From Magnetospirillum moscoviense (GTDB lineage: Bacteria > Pseudomonadota > Alphaproteobacteria > Rhodospirillales > Magnetospirillaceae), in NCBI RefSeq assembly GCF_001650635.1, contig NZ_LWQU01000131.1, positions 1 to 45,796 of the forward strand: DNA of 45,796 nt. The letters are read 5' to 3'. The stretch's first letter is position 1, and every line of letters starts with the position of its first letter. This document shows positions 1 to 9,991 of the stretch, piece by piece. The position numbers and the translations under genes were made by a program. Below the pieces are notes generated by a model that searched no databases, was not told the origin of the DNA, and saw only the letters and a list, made by a program, of their open reading frames with translations.

Positions 1-1
1 G

Positions 2-157
2 CTGCGCCTGGCCCAGACGGCCCAGAAATTGGTCCAAAGCCCGCTTGCCTTTGCCCGTCTGGTCCGCGCCAACCTCATGCACCTGCGCCGCATCGACCGC
101 CTAATCGGAGACGACCGCAGCCCCAGGGGCGCTCCCAATCAGATGGTGTTGCTATGA
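2..157 (+). CDS. C-terminal end of an unidentified protein (partial)
   Basis: An open frame enters from the left edge and stops at TGA 155-157, giving about 51 residues. The tail is basic and leucine-rich, with a segment reading LVRANLMHLRRIDRLIG and an end rich in Pro, Gly and Asn. This resembles the C-terminal tail of some IS transposases, but I cannot name a family from so short a piece. It is followed by about 100 bp without a gene before the convergent end of the fused sugar gene. Codon use is GC-rich like the neighbours. It could also be a chance open frame. Confidence 0.35.
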   Translation: MRLAQTAQKLVQSPLAFARLVRANLMHLRRIDRLIGDDRSPRGAPNQMVLL

Positions 158-254
158 GCCCGAAAATTAAACCGGACAGCAGTGGGTCAAGCCCGGCCAT
201 GACGGGTGGAGGAACTGTGCTTCAGCCAAAGCCAGGCAGACTCAAGCCCCGCTG

Positions 255-2300
255 TCACCGCACCTTGAAGATCGGCTCGACTGCCTTGCAGGGCAGGCGC
301 TCTTCCAGTTTGCCGGTGGCCAATTCCTCGGCGACGCGGCCAAACGCCGTGTCATAGGCGCGCAACACCACGCCCAGATCGTCCTCGGTGTGGGCATAGC
401 ACAGATTGTGGCTGGCCAGCAGCAGCACGCCGTTCTGCATCACATGGTACGAGAACAAGGTCTTCATCGCCTCGACCCGGGCCTGGGGATGCGGCTTGAA
501 GGCGAAGATCTTCCACGGCGCCTTGCCGACCATCGACACCACGTCCGACAGGCCGTGCTTGGCGGCCAAAGCCTCGGTCTCGGTGGCCAGCACCTCGCCC
601 ATCTGCCACAGGCGCTCGATCACCGGCTGGGATTTCATCTTGTCGATCACCGCGATCGAGGCGGCCAGCGACAGGGTCTCGCCGCCGAAGGTGCCCGAGA
701 AGAAGATGTTCTCCATCTCGTGCAGAATGTCGGCGCGGCCGACCACCGCCGAGATGGGCATGCCGTTGCCCATGGCCTTGCCGAACGAGGCAAGGTCGGG
801 GGTGACGCCGAACAAGGCCTGGGCGCCGCCCAGGGCATAGCGGAAACCGGTGATTACCTCGTCGAACACCAACAGCGCGCCATGGGCGTGGACGATGTCC
901 TTGACCTGCTCCAGATAACCGGCAGGCGGCTCGACGGCGTTCATCGGCTCCATGATCAGGGCGGCGATCTCGCCGGGATGGGCCTTGAACAACGCCAGTA
1001 GGGCGTCCAGGTCGCCATAGGGCGCCATGTGGGTCAATTCGCGGACGGCACCGGGCACGCCCTTGTGGCGGACGGTGGCGCCGATATACCAATCCTGCCA
1101 GCCGTGGTAGCCGCAGGCGATCACCCGGTCGCGGCCGGTGAAGGCGCGGGCCAGGCGGATGGCAGCGCTGGTGGCGTCGGTGCCGTTCTTGCCGAACCGC
1201 ACCGCTTCGGCGCAGGGGATGATCTCGACCAGGCGCTCGGCCAGTTCGGTTTCCAGTTCGGTGGCCAGGCTGAGCGAGATACCGTTGTTCAATTGGCTGC
1301 GGATGGCCTGATCGACGTCGGGATCCTGATAGCCCAGCACCACCGGCAACAGCCCGGACACCAGATCGACATAGCAATTGCCGTCGACGTCCCACACCCG
1401 GCCGCCCTGGCCGTGGGTCAGGAACATCGGGGCGCCGGCCGGATATTGGATGTGGCTTTTGGAAAAGGTCTGGCTGCCCAGCGGGATGACCTTTTCCGCC
1501 CGCTTCAGCAATTCGCCCGAGACCTTGGCGCCGCGCCAGGCCGGCGCCTTCTCGGCCCGCAGCGTCTTGGCGAAGCCGGCATTGCGGACGATCTTGCGGT
1601 TGATATCGCGTAAGTCCGGGTTGGCTTCCAGTACCGCCCACACCTCCATCCACGAAGGCGGGGCGGCCTTGGCCGGAAGGCGGGCCAGGACGGCGGCAAG
1701 GAACTCGAAATCCTTATCCTCGTCCAGGGTCCAGCGCTCGGCCTGCAGGCCGGGCAGCGGCGCGATGACGCATTCCTGGCGGAAGCGGTGGCGGTTATCG
1801 CGTAAGTAAGGCGTGACGTGTTCGCGCTCCATCGGCCGATTGGCCTCGGCGGCGGCGGATTCCAGCGCGGCGCGGGTGAACACCTCGCAATCCAGGCCGT
1901 CGGGCCAGGTGGCCGGGGCGATGTTGCTGGCGTAATCGAGCTTGCGGGCGGCGCGCAACGCCACCACCGAGCCCGCCACCCACGGGTCGAGCAGCGGGCA
2001 ATCGCCGGTCAGGCGGATGATGATGTCGGCCTGCTCGGCGCGGGCGGCCAACAGGAAGCGGTCCAGCACGTCCTCTTCCGATCCGCGATGGCAGGGCACG
2101 GTGTTGGCGGCGCACCAGGCGGCCAGCGCATCGTCGGCCGGCTGGTCGGTGGTGGCGACCACCGCCTTGTCGATGCCGGGGATGGCCTGGGCGGCGGCGA
2201 CCACACGGGCGATGACCGGCTTGCCGGCCAGGTCCATCAGGGCCTTGCCGGGCAGGCGGGTCGAGGATTGGCGGGCCTGAATGATGGCGATGGTCTTCAT
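255..2300 (-). CDS. Fused SpsF-like cytidylyltransferase and class III (GSA-type) aminotransferase
   Basis: This 681-residue protein joins two enzymes. Residues 1 to about 240 are a nucleotidyltransferase of the SpsF/CMP-KDO synthetase-like family: the N-terminus has the nucleotide-binding signature IIQARQSSTRLPGK and a later TGDCPLLDP. Residues about 260-680 are a PLP aminotransferase of class III, closest in look to glutamate-1-semialdehyde 2,1-aminomutase, with GTDATSAAIRLAR, the Asp-containing VFDEVITGFR and the PLP lysine in SFGKAMGNGMP. Both halves appear intact. Known SpsF-type enzymes activate surface sugars with CTP, and class III aminotransferases place amino groups on keto substrates; acting on one sugar is an inference. 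It is the last gene of the pseB operon and its ATG overlaps the stop of the oxidoreductase gene (ATGA). It is not the usual NeuA-type PseF. Confidence 0.85.
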   Translation of the reverse strand: MKTIAIIQARQSSTRLPGKALMDLAGKPVIARVVAAAQAIPGIDKAVVATTDQPADDALAAWCAANTVPCHRGSEEDVLDRFLLAARAEQADIIIRLTGDCPLLDPWVAGSVVALRAARKLDYASNIAPATWPDGLDCEVFTRAALESAAAEANRPMEREHVTPYLRDNRHRFRQECVIAPLPGLQAERWTLDEDKDFEFLAAVLARLPAKAAPPSWMEVWAVLEANPDLRDINRKIVRNAGFAKTLRAEKAPAWRGAKVSGELLKRAEKVIPLGSQTFSKSHIQYPAGAPMFLTHGQGGRVWDVDGNCYVDLVSGLLPVVLGYQDPDVDQAIRSQLNNGISLSLATELETELAERLVEIIPCAEAVRFGKNGTDATSAAIRLARAFTGRDRVIACGYHGWQDWYIGATVRHKGVPGAVRELTHMAPYGDLDALLALFKAHPGEIAALIMEPMNAVEPPAGYLEQVKDIVHAHGALLVFDEVITGFRYALGGAQALFGVTPDLASFGKAMGNGMPISAVVGRADILHEMENIFFSGTFGGETLSLAASIAVIDKMKSQPVIERLWQMGEVLATETEALAAKHGLSDVVSMVGKAPWKIFAFKPHPQARVEAMKTLFSYHVMQNGVLLLASHNLCYAHTEDDLGVVLRAYDTAFGRVAEELATGKLEERLPCKAVEPIFKVR

Positions 2301-3249
2301 GACGGCAATCCTGCGATGCGGCGGGCGGTGATCAATCGGTCAAGGACGTCCAGCGCTTCGCGGCCGGGGCACGAAGGCTGGGCCTCGCCCCGGCAGCAGG
2401 CCAGGAACGATGTCATCTCGTCCAGGTAATCGTCGGCATAGGCGCCGGGGAATTGGTGCTCGGCCAAGGGGACGCCGTCGCCCCGGACGATGCTCAGCTT
2501 GCGGGCATCAAGGTCCAGATGCATCGCCGCCTCGGTGCCATAGACCAGGGTGTGGCGGCGCCGCGGCCGGCTGACGAAATCGACATGGACCAGCGATTGC
2601 GCGCCGCCGGGATGGACCAGCACCATGTCGGCCAGGTCCTCGGATTCCAGGCCCAGGGTGCCGGTATGGGCGGCGACACAGGCCTTGACCTCGGGCACCC
2701 CCAGCAGGAAGGCGGCCAGATCGAATTCGTGGACGATGTCGAAGATGACGCCACCGGTCTTTGGGTCGTTGGCATAGCCCTGGCGGAAATCGGTGCCGGG
2801 CCGCCAGTGGGGCAGGTAGTCGGCCAGTTCCAGCCTGGCCCACAGCGGCCGGCCCAGATGGCCCTCGCGGATGGCGCGCTGCGCCTGCAGCACCGCCGGG
2901 TGGTGGCGCAAATTGAAGCCGACGGCGACCACCTTGCCGGATTCGTCGGCCTGGTCCAGCAGGGCGGCCAGGCCTTCGGTGGTGTGGGCCAGCGGCTTTT
3001 CGACGAACAGATGGCAACCGGCATCCAGGCCGGCCCGCATGTCGTCGAAATGCCGCCCCGACGGCGAGGCGATCACGGCGGCGGTGGCGGCGGCCAGCGC
3101 CTCGTCGCGATGAACCGCCGGCAGGCCGCCTTCGGCCGCCAGCATCGAACGGCGTTCCTCGGACGGGTCGTAGCCGATCACCCGGACGCCCAGCGACAGC
3201 AGGTTGCGGGCATGGCGCAGGCCGATCGAGCCCAGGCCCAGGACGGCGA

Positions 3250-3253
<4 letters not shown>
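2297..3253 (-). CDS. Gfo/Idh/MocA-family NAD(P)-dependent oxidoreductase
   Basis: The protein has 318 residues. The N-terminus carries a Rossmann dinucleotide motif, VLGLGSIGLRHARNL, followed by the family's FVEKPLAHTTEGL with the EKP signature. The C-terminal half is the usual alpha/beta substrate domain. I place the start at GTG 3251-3253, because this overlaps the stop of the upstream aminotransferase gene (GTGA) and puts the Rossmann strand directly at the N-terminus. The frame stays open for another 900 bases upstream, but that part is the shadow of the aminotransferase gene. In surface-sugar clusters this family oxidises or reduces a nucleotide-sugar or free sugar, often ahead of a transaminase. 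The substrate here cannot be read from sequence. Confidence 0.87.
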
Positions 3254-5492
<2,239 letters not shown>

Positions 5493-5507
5493 TCATCCCC
5501 TGTTGTT

Positions 5508-5724
5508 CGTGAAAAAGTCCCTCGGCTTCGCCTCGGTGTACTTTTCCCCGATTTTGTTGGGTAAACCCGTGCTCAAGCAAGCTCTCCGCGCGGGTTTTGG
5601 TCTTTTCCCGCCTTTAGGCGGCCGTCAAACATGAAAAATAGGCGTAGGACCGCCCCAAGCCTATTTTTCTCCTTTTGAATCAACGTAAAAAAGTACACTG
5701 AGCGAAGCGAAGGACTTTTTCACG
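5508..5724. repeat. 217-bp element with imperfect terminal inverted repeats (MITE-like)
   Basis: The outer arms are about 38 bp. The left arm begins CGTGAAAAAGTCC at 5508 and the right arm ends in its exact reverse complement at 5724. Further in, both arms share GTGTACTTTT. The middle of the arms differs by small indels around a GCTTCGC core. Inside are three further stem-loops: AAACCCG pairing with CGGGTTT (about 5573-5606), CCGCC-TTTA-GGCGG (about 5619-5632), and the terminator-like 5634-5668. There is no gene within it. It is more AT-rich than the flanks and lies in the leader of pseB. It could be a non-autonomous mobile element or a large regulatory hairpin. Together with its flanks it accounts for the gene-free stretch 5490-5833. 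Confidence 0.6.
5634..5668. terminator. Bidirectional terminator-like hairpin inside the inverted-repeat element
   Basis: AAAAATAGGC at 5634-5643 pairs perfectly with GCCTATTTTT at 5659-5668 around a 15-base loop. Each strand therefore ends in a run of five T after the stem, as in a bidirectional intrinsic terminator. The GC part of the stem is short, so strength is uncertain. It could stop transcription from the flagellin-like gene at 5834-6889 before it reaches pseB. Confidence 0.4.
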
Positions 5725-5833
5725 AGTGACTCCCACTACGGGTCATGGAAAACGGGCGGTGGTGCGACCTGCGCATCCTCCCGCCCGCGAATCCTGGCTG
5801 TCAAAGCATTAAGATTTCCCTGCACTCAGGCGG

Positions 5834-6889
5834 TCAATAGCCATGGGCCTGGAACATGATGTCGGTCATCGACAGCTTCTTGACGCCCCAATCGTTCATC
5901 GTCAATTGCTGGATCAACGCGGTGGCGTTGCCTTGGGTCAGGGCCAACGAATTGTTGAGGAAGCCGAAGCGTGCCTTGGCGGCCTTGATTTCCGCCTGTT
6001 TGGCATCGAGATTTTCCTCGGCGACGGCGGCGAACTGTTTGTTCAGCTCGTCGACCTCGGCCTTCATGGTGGTGCGGGCGGCGGACAGGCCGGCTTCGTC
6101 GTTCAGGAACGTGCGCTCGGCGCTGGAAATCCGCAGATGGGCGGCCGAGATATCCGTGGCGGCCCGGTCCTTGTCGGCCTGGGTGGCGAAATTGTTGTAA
6201 AGCCAGGCGTTCAGCACGGTTCCGCCGCCGCGGGTCAGCGTGCCGGTATAATCGACGCCGGCTGCGCCATCGTCGTAATGGAAGGTGATGGCCCCGGTCC
6301 CGCTGTCGAGCGAGGTCACCGACAATTTCGAGAATTCCAGCTTGGTCCCGTCATCGCCTTCCATCGCATAGGACTTGATGCTGGGATTGAGCCGTCTGCC
6401 GTCGGACAGCTCGATCGAGTAATCGTTGCCGATGAACTTGCGATCGACCGAGATCACCGTGCCGTGGCCGCCATCGACCTGATCGACCCGATCGGACCAT
6501 TGGCCCAATCCGTTGGTCGGATTGGCGATCAGGCTGTCGGGCTGGTGATAGCGGACGCCGGCATATTGATTGAGGGTGCTGAAATTGTGGTCGAAGGCCT
6601 CGAAGCCCCCGGCGTCGGCATTGGTCCGCATGTAGATCAATTCGTCGCGGATGTCGTCGATCTTCTTCAGCGCCGTCTGGGCGCGCGACAGATAGTCGGA
6701 AACGTTGATCGCCTTTTCGCTCAACTTCTCGACTTGTTGCTCGATGTTGCTTTCCTTCGAGCCGTCGTACTTCTCGTTGATGCGCCGTATTTCCTCTTCC
6801 ATGCGCAGCGCCGAGCCGAGCTTGATATTCAAGCGCGCGCGATCCGCCATGCTCTGGTAGAGAGAGAATTGAATTGAGTTCCCAGCCAT
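5834..6889 (-). CDS. Flagellin-like coiled-coil protein of unknown function
   Basis: The protein has 351 residues and a flagellin-like plan: helical N-terminal (about 1-100) and C-terminal (about 240-335) regions around a beta-rich middle with many Gly, Asp and Thr. The segment from TALKKIDDIRDELIYMRTNA to LNQYAGVRYH recalls the D1 region of flagellins. The terminal sequences are not those of a canonical filament flagellin, and the conserved N- and C-terminal flagellin signatures are missing. There is no signal peptide. The start ATG is strongly supported by GAGGAGGT about 6 bases upstream. It faces away from a second flagellin-like gene and lies between pseB and pseI, so it may be a glycosylation substrate or a flagellar accessory protein; that role is inferred from position. 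Confidence 0.6.
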   Translation of the reverse strand: MAGNSIQFSLYQSMADRARLNIKLGSALRMEEEIRRINEKYDGSKESNIEQQVEKLSEKAINVSDYLSRAQTALKKIDDIRDELIYMRTNADAGGFEAFDHNFSTLNQYAGVRYHQPDSLIANPTNGLGQWSDRVDQVDGGHGTVISVDRKFIGNDYSIELSDGRRLNPSIKSYAMEGDDGTKLEFSKLSVTSLDSGTGAITFHYDDGAAGVDYTGTLTRGGGTVLNAWLYNNFATQADKDRAATDISAAHLRISSAERTFLNDEAGLSAARTTMKAEVDELNKQFAAVAEENLDAKQAEIKAAKARFGFLNNSLALTQGNATALIQQLTMNDWGVKKLSMTDIMFQAHGY

Positions 6890-7005
6890 TCTGCACCTCC
6901 TCGTCCCGCTGCGGGTGACGAGATCGACAATTCTGTCGAAGATTGCTCCTATCCAAAGCCTAGCACGGGGGCGGGGGGATCGCCAGGGGAATCTTCGGGG
7001 CGACC

Positions 7006-7035
7006 TTGTGTCTAGGTCCCTGATTGTGTTAATAT
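7006..7035 (+). promoter_or_regulatory. Candidate promoter for the flagellin-like gene at 7072
   Basis: TTGTGT at 7006-7011 and TAATAT at 7030-7035 (spacer 18; TTAATA gives 17) make a sigma-70-like pair in the divergent intergenic region, leaving a leader of about 30 bases. I saw no clear sigma-54 (-24/-12) box here. Confidence 0.35.
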
Positions 7036-7047
7036 TTTTTTCATCAG

Positions 7048-7066
7048 GGCCGGTAGAATTCCGGCC
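7048..7066 (+). promoter_or_regulatory. Stem-loop directly before the start codon of the flagellin-like gene
   Basis: GGCCGG at 7048-7053 pairs with CCGGCC at 7061-7066 around a 7-base loop. It ends 5 bases before ATG 7072 and occupies the place of a Shine-Dalgarno sequence, which is otherwise missing. It may restrict translation initiation. Confidence 0.4.
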
Positions 7067-7071
7067 TCCCC

Positions 7072-7776
7072 ATGGCTGAAACGCTCATGATCAGCGGGAT
7101 CGGATACGGACAGGGACTCGTCAGTCGCCCGGTCGGCGTGTTGGACGCCGCATCGGCCACTGGGCTGCGCCGTTTCAATCAGGGCGTCAGCGGCCTGTCC
7201 GGCAGCTCGGCCCAGGCCCCCGTCGGGCTCAATCTGGGCGAGGGGCGGCTGGCCTTGTCGGCCGCCGTCAGTGGCGCCGACACCGTCATCAACGAACTGG
7301 CCAGCCTGAAGGAAACCGTCGAGAAGGCCCGAGGCCTGTCGGTACCCAGCTATCGCGGTGATACCAATGTTTTCGCCCTGCAGGCCGAGGCCGACCAGTC
7401 GGCCTCCAATATCGATCAGGCAGTGGATTTGTCGTCGGCGGGCGGCACCAACCTGATCGGCACCCCCACCACCAATGTCCGCATCAGCTCGCCCAACGGC
7501 ACCATCGCGGTGACGGTGCAGCCGCTGACCGCCAGGGAACTTGGGGTATCGCAACTGGATCTGACCACCGAGTCCGGAATCGAGGCGGCCTTGTCGACGG
7601 TCCGGGCGGCGCTGACGACGGCGACATCGCGGCGCGAGCTGCTGGCGGCGGTGTCCGACGAACTGGGCAACAGGCAGCGCTTCACCGCCCGGTTGGCCGG
7701 CTCGCTCAACGAATTGTCCAGGTCCGCCACCGGCAGCTATCTGAAGACCGGGGCCTCGCTGGATATCCGCGCCTGA
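7072..7776 (+). CDS. Flagellin-like protein (divergent, short)
   Basis: The protein has 234 residues. The stretch from VINELASLKETVEKARGLS through VFALQAEADQSASNIDQAV to GGTNLIG has the order of a flagellin D1 helix followed by the turn after it (compare the usual LQAEV...I..IA..T.FNG). The last 80 residues are again helical, with RRELLAAVSDELGNRQ. Terminal flagellin signatures are weak, so it may be a specialised or minor flagellin or hook-associated protein rather than the main filament subunit. The start at ATG 7072 has no ribosome-binding site; an in-frame ATG at 7087 is an alternative. Its stop abuts the convergent stop of pseI with no base between. No signal peptide is seen, which fits export by the flagellar type III route. 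Confidence 0.6.
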   Translation: MAETLMISGIGYGQGLVSRPVGVLDAASATGLRRFNQGVSGLSGSSAQAPVGLNLGEGRLALSAAVSGADTVINELASLKETVEKARGLSVPSYRGDTNVFALQAEADQSASNIDQAVDLSSAGGTNLIGTPTTNVRISSPNGTIAVTVQPLTARELGVSQLDLTTESGIEAALSTVRAALTTATSRRELLAAVSDELGNRQRFTARLAGSLNELSRSATGSYLKTGASLDIRA

Positions 7777-8850
7777 TCAGCTTTTCTTCGGGCTGACCAT
7801 GTCCCAATCCATCGGCTCGCCGCGCTTGATGGCGCGCTGGGCGGTGCGGCCCAGGATGTCGGGCAGGTATTTGGGCTTGAGGCCGAAGCCCGGCCGGATC
7901 GAGCGGACCTTGGCCTCGGTCAGCACCTCGCCGGCGGCGATGTCGGCGACGGCGTAAAGCGAGCGGCGGAACTGGCGCAGGCCGGCTTCCGACGCCTCGA
8001 CGTCATAGGTGACGCGGCCCAAGGCTTCCCAGGCGGCCCGCGTGCCGCGCACCAGTTCGGCCAGTTCCGCCGGTTCCAGCGAGAAGGCGGCGTCGGGGCC
8101 GCCATCGGCGCGGGCCAGGGTGACGTGCTTTTCGATCACGGTGGCCCCCAGCGCCACGGCGGCCAACGACACGGCGACGCCCATGGTGTGGTCGGACAGG
8201 CCGGCCTGGACCCCGAAGGCGGCGGCCAGGTGGGGCAGGGTGCGCAGGTTGGCGTCGGCCGGTGGCGTCGGGTATCCCGACACGCAATGCAGCAAGATCA
8301 GGTCGTAGCAGCCGTTGTTGCGGGCGGTGGCGACCGCTTCCTCGATCTCGCCCAGGCTGGCCATGCCGGTGGACATGATCATCGGCTTGCCGGTGGCGGC
8401 CATGCGGGCGATCAGCGGCAGATCGACCAGCTCGAACGACGCCACCTTGTAGGCCGGGGTGTTCAGGCTTTCCAGCAGGTCGATGGCGGTGGGGTCAAAG
8501 GGGGTGGAAAAGACGGTGATGCCCAACTCGGCCCCCTTGGCGAACAGGGCCGGGTGCCAGTCCCACGGGGTCTGGGCTTCCTGGTAAAGATCGTGCAGCG
8601 AGCGCCCGTCCCACAGGCCGCCCTGGATGACGAAGCTGGGATCGTCATGGGCGATGGTGATGGTGTCGGCGGTGTAGGTCTGCAGCTTGACCGCGTCGGC
8701 GCCCGCCGCCTTGGCCTCCTCCATCATTTTGAAGGCGCGGTTGATGTCGCCCATGTGGTTGGCCGACAGTTCGGCGATGACATAGGGCGGATGGGTCTGG
8801 CCGATCAGGCGGCCGGCGATGGCGATGGCCTCGGGAACATGGGGCAGCAT
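7777..8850 (-). CDS. pseI: Pseudaminic acid synthase (NeuB family)
   Basis: The protein has 357 residues. PseI condenses the 2,4-diacetamido-trideoxy hexose with phosphoenolpyruvate to give pseudaminic acid. Residues about 20-265 form the NeuB barrel, with YVIAELSANHMGD, AVKLQTYTADTITI, the PseI-like stretch GLWDGRSLHDLYQEAQTPWDWH, and STPFDPTAIDLLE. The GLSDHTMG and ATVIEKHVTL motifs follow. The last 65 residues are a SAF (antifreeze-like) domain with RRSLYAVADIAAGEVLT. The Leu-Tyr-Glu-Ala-Thr-Pro-Trp pattern points to PseI rather than a sialic or legionaminic synthase. The start has AAAGGAG about 5 bases upstream. It lies 45 bp downstream of the HAD gene, probably in one transcript, and is separated from pseBC by the flagellin-like genes. 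Confidence 0.87.
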   Translation of the reverse strand: MLPHVPEAIAIAGRLIGQTHPPYVIAELSANHMGDINRAFKMMEEAKAAGADAVKLQTYTADTITIAHDDPSFVIQGGLWDGRSLHDLYQEAQTPWDWHPALFAKGAELGITVFSTPFDPTAIDLLESLNTPAYKVASFELVDLPLIARMAATGKPMIMSTGMASLGEIEEAVATARNNGCYDLILLHCVSGYPTPPADANLRTLPHLAAAFGVQAGLSDHTMGVAVSLAAVALGATVIEKHVTLARADGGPDAAFSLEPAELAELVRGTRAAWEALGRVTYDVEASEAGLRQFRRSLYAVADIAAGEVLTEAKVRSIRPGFGLKPKYLPDILGRTAQRAIKRGEPMDWDMVSPKKS

Positions 8851-8895
8851 GCGGCTCCTTTCAGGCGGGCGGGCGTTCGGCGTGGATGATTATCG

Positions 8896-9546
8896 TCATG
8901 GTGACGACCGGCTGACCAGCAATTCCCGCACCTCGGCCAGCGAGGCCAGGCGCCGTGCTCCGTCGGGCAGCGGCTGGTGGCCCCCGACCAGGCAGGTGGG
9001 GATGCCGGCGGCCAGGGCGGCCATGGCGCCGGCGGGCGAATCCTCGACCGCCAGCGAATCCCCGGCGGCCGCGCCGGTCAGGGCCAGGCCGGCCAGATAG
9101 GGGTCGGGATGGGGCTTGCCGCGGGTGACGTCGTCGCCGCCCACCACCAGTGGCACCAGCGGCGCCAGGCCCGAGCGGGCCAGCCATTCCCGGGCCATGG
9201 CGCGCCCGGCCGAGGTGACCAGGCAGCAGCGCCACTGACGGGCATGGGCCTCGTCCAGCAATTCGCGGGCGCCGGCCATGGCCCGCACGTTGGGATATTC
9301 CTCGTCCAGGATGTCCAGCCAGCGGCGATGAATGGCGGCAGCCTCGAGCCCCAGCCCGTGGCGGGCCACCAGGATCTTGGCGCATTGCCACAGGGGCGGA
9401 CCGTTCAGGCTGTCGAAGGCCTGGTCGGTGTCGGGCAGGCCCAGTTCGGCCATCAGGCGGGCGAATACCTGGCGCATGATGCCCAGACTGTCGGCCAGGG
9501 TGCCGTCCATGTCGAGAAGCAGGGCGCGGGGCGGGGTGTGATTCAT
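8896..9546 (-). CDS. HAD-superfamily phosphatase, beta-phosphoglucomutase-like
   Basis: The protein has 216 residues. The nucleophile motif LLLDMDGTLADS (DxDGT) is at about residue 9, motif II is VTSAGR, motif III is the lysine in GKPHPDPYL, and motif IV is VEDSPAGAMAALAAG, so all catalytic positions are present. The cap domain lies after motif I, as in the subfamily of beta-phosphoglucomutases and sugar-phosphate phosphatases. The open frame extends upstream, but ATG 9544-9546 puts motif I at the normal distance. It probably shares a transcript with pseI just downstream, so it may dephosphorylate a sugar intermediate; the classic pseudaminate route has no such step, so that is inference. Confidence 0.82.
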   Translation of the reverse strand: MNHTPPRALLLDMDGTLADSLGIMRQVFARLMAELGLPDTDQAFDSLNGPPLWQCAKILVARHGLGLEAAAIHRRWLDILDEEYPNVRAMAGARELLDEAHARQWRCCLVTSAGRAMAREWLARSGLAPLVPLVVGGDDVTRGKPHPDPYLAGLALTGAAAGDSLAVEDSPAGAMAALAAGIPTCLVGGHQPLPDGARRLASLAEVRELLVSRSSP

Positions 9547-9594
9547 CCGGCGATTGAACCAGCCGGGGCATTCGGGCGCAAGCGCTTCCCGCGC

Positions 9595-9624
9595 GTGACT
9601 TTCTCCGGCGCTGTCGGTTATAAG
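9595..9624 (+). promoter_or_regulatory. Candidate promoter for the small Cys-tailed protein
   Basis: GTGACT at 9595-9600 and TATAAG at 9619-9624, spacer 18, lie upstream of the gene at 9649. They lie in the divergent gap between it and the HAD gene. Confidence 0.35.
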
Positions 9625-9648
9625 GCGGCACCCGCCAAGGAGGTTTAG

Positions 9649-9918
9649 ATGGAAAACCGCGAGATGTTCGACGAGATCAACGCCCTGATCGGCGCCATCG
9701 CCAAGGCGTTCGAGACCAGCGAGATCGACGTGGTCACCGCCATCGAGCAGGGCCGGCTGGGCATGGAGATGCTGGCCGACGACCAGGGCCGCAACTACAT
9801 CGCCGCCACCTTGGACGAGCGGGTCGCCCGCATCTACCAAGGCGCCATCTTCCGCCCCGACGACCAGCCCGAGGCCGAGGACGAGGATTGCGGCGGCGGT
9901 TGCACCTGCGGAAAGTAG
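9649..9918 (+). CDS. Small acidic protein with a cysteine-rich tail, unknown function
   Basis: The protein has 89 residues, is acidic, and has no signal peptide or membrane segment. Residues 1-70 look helical. The C-terminus is a run of acidic residues ending in CGGGCTCGK, giving three cysteines (81, 85, 87) in a spacing that could bind a metal or Fe-S cluster or act in redox. A strong AAGGAGG lies about 6 bases before the ATG, so expression is likely. It stands alone, with its own candidate promoter and a divergent HAD gene. I do not recognise a family. Confidence 0.72.
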   Translation: MENREMFDEINALIGAIAKAFETSEIDVVTAIEQGRLGMEMLADDQGRNYIAATLDERVARIYQGAIFRPDDQPEAEDEDCGGGCTCGK

Positions 9919-9991
9919 GGCACCCCTTTAATCCCGGCTGTGCGCTTCCCAACTCCTCTGCAAAGGGGAAATCCCGCAGGGAGGACGTGCC

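Noticed and set aside
154-357. Plus-strand frame of 67 codons overlapping the fusion gene end
   Set aside because: No ribosome-binding site, unusual composition, and it overlaps the convergent coding region by about 100 bases.
6890-7071. Sigma-54 promoter for the flagellin-like genes
   Set aside because: No TGGCAC-N5-TTGC-like element was found in the divergent region; only a sigma-70-like pair is visible.
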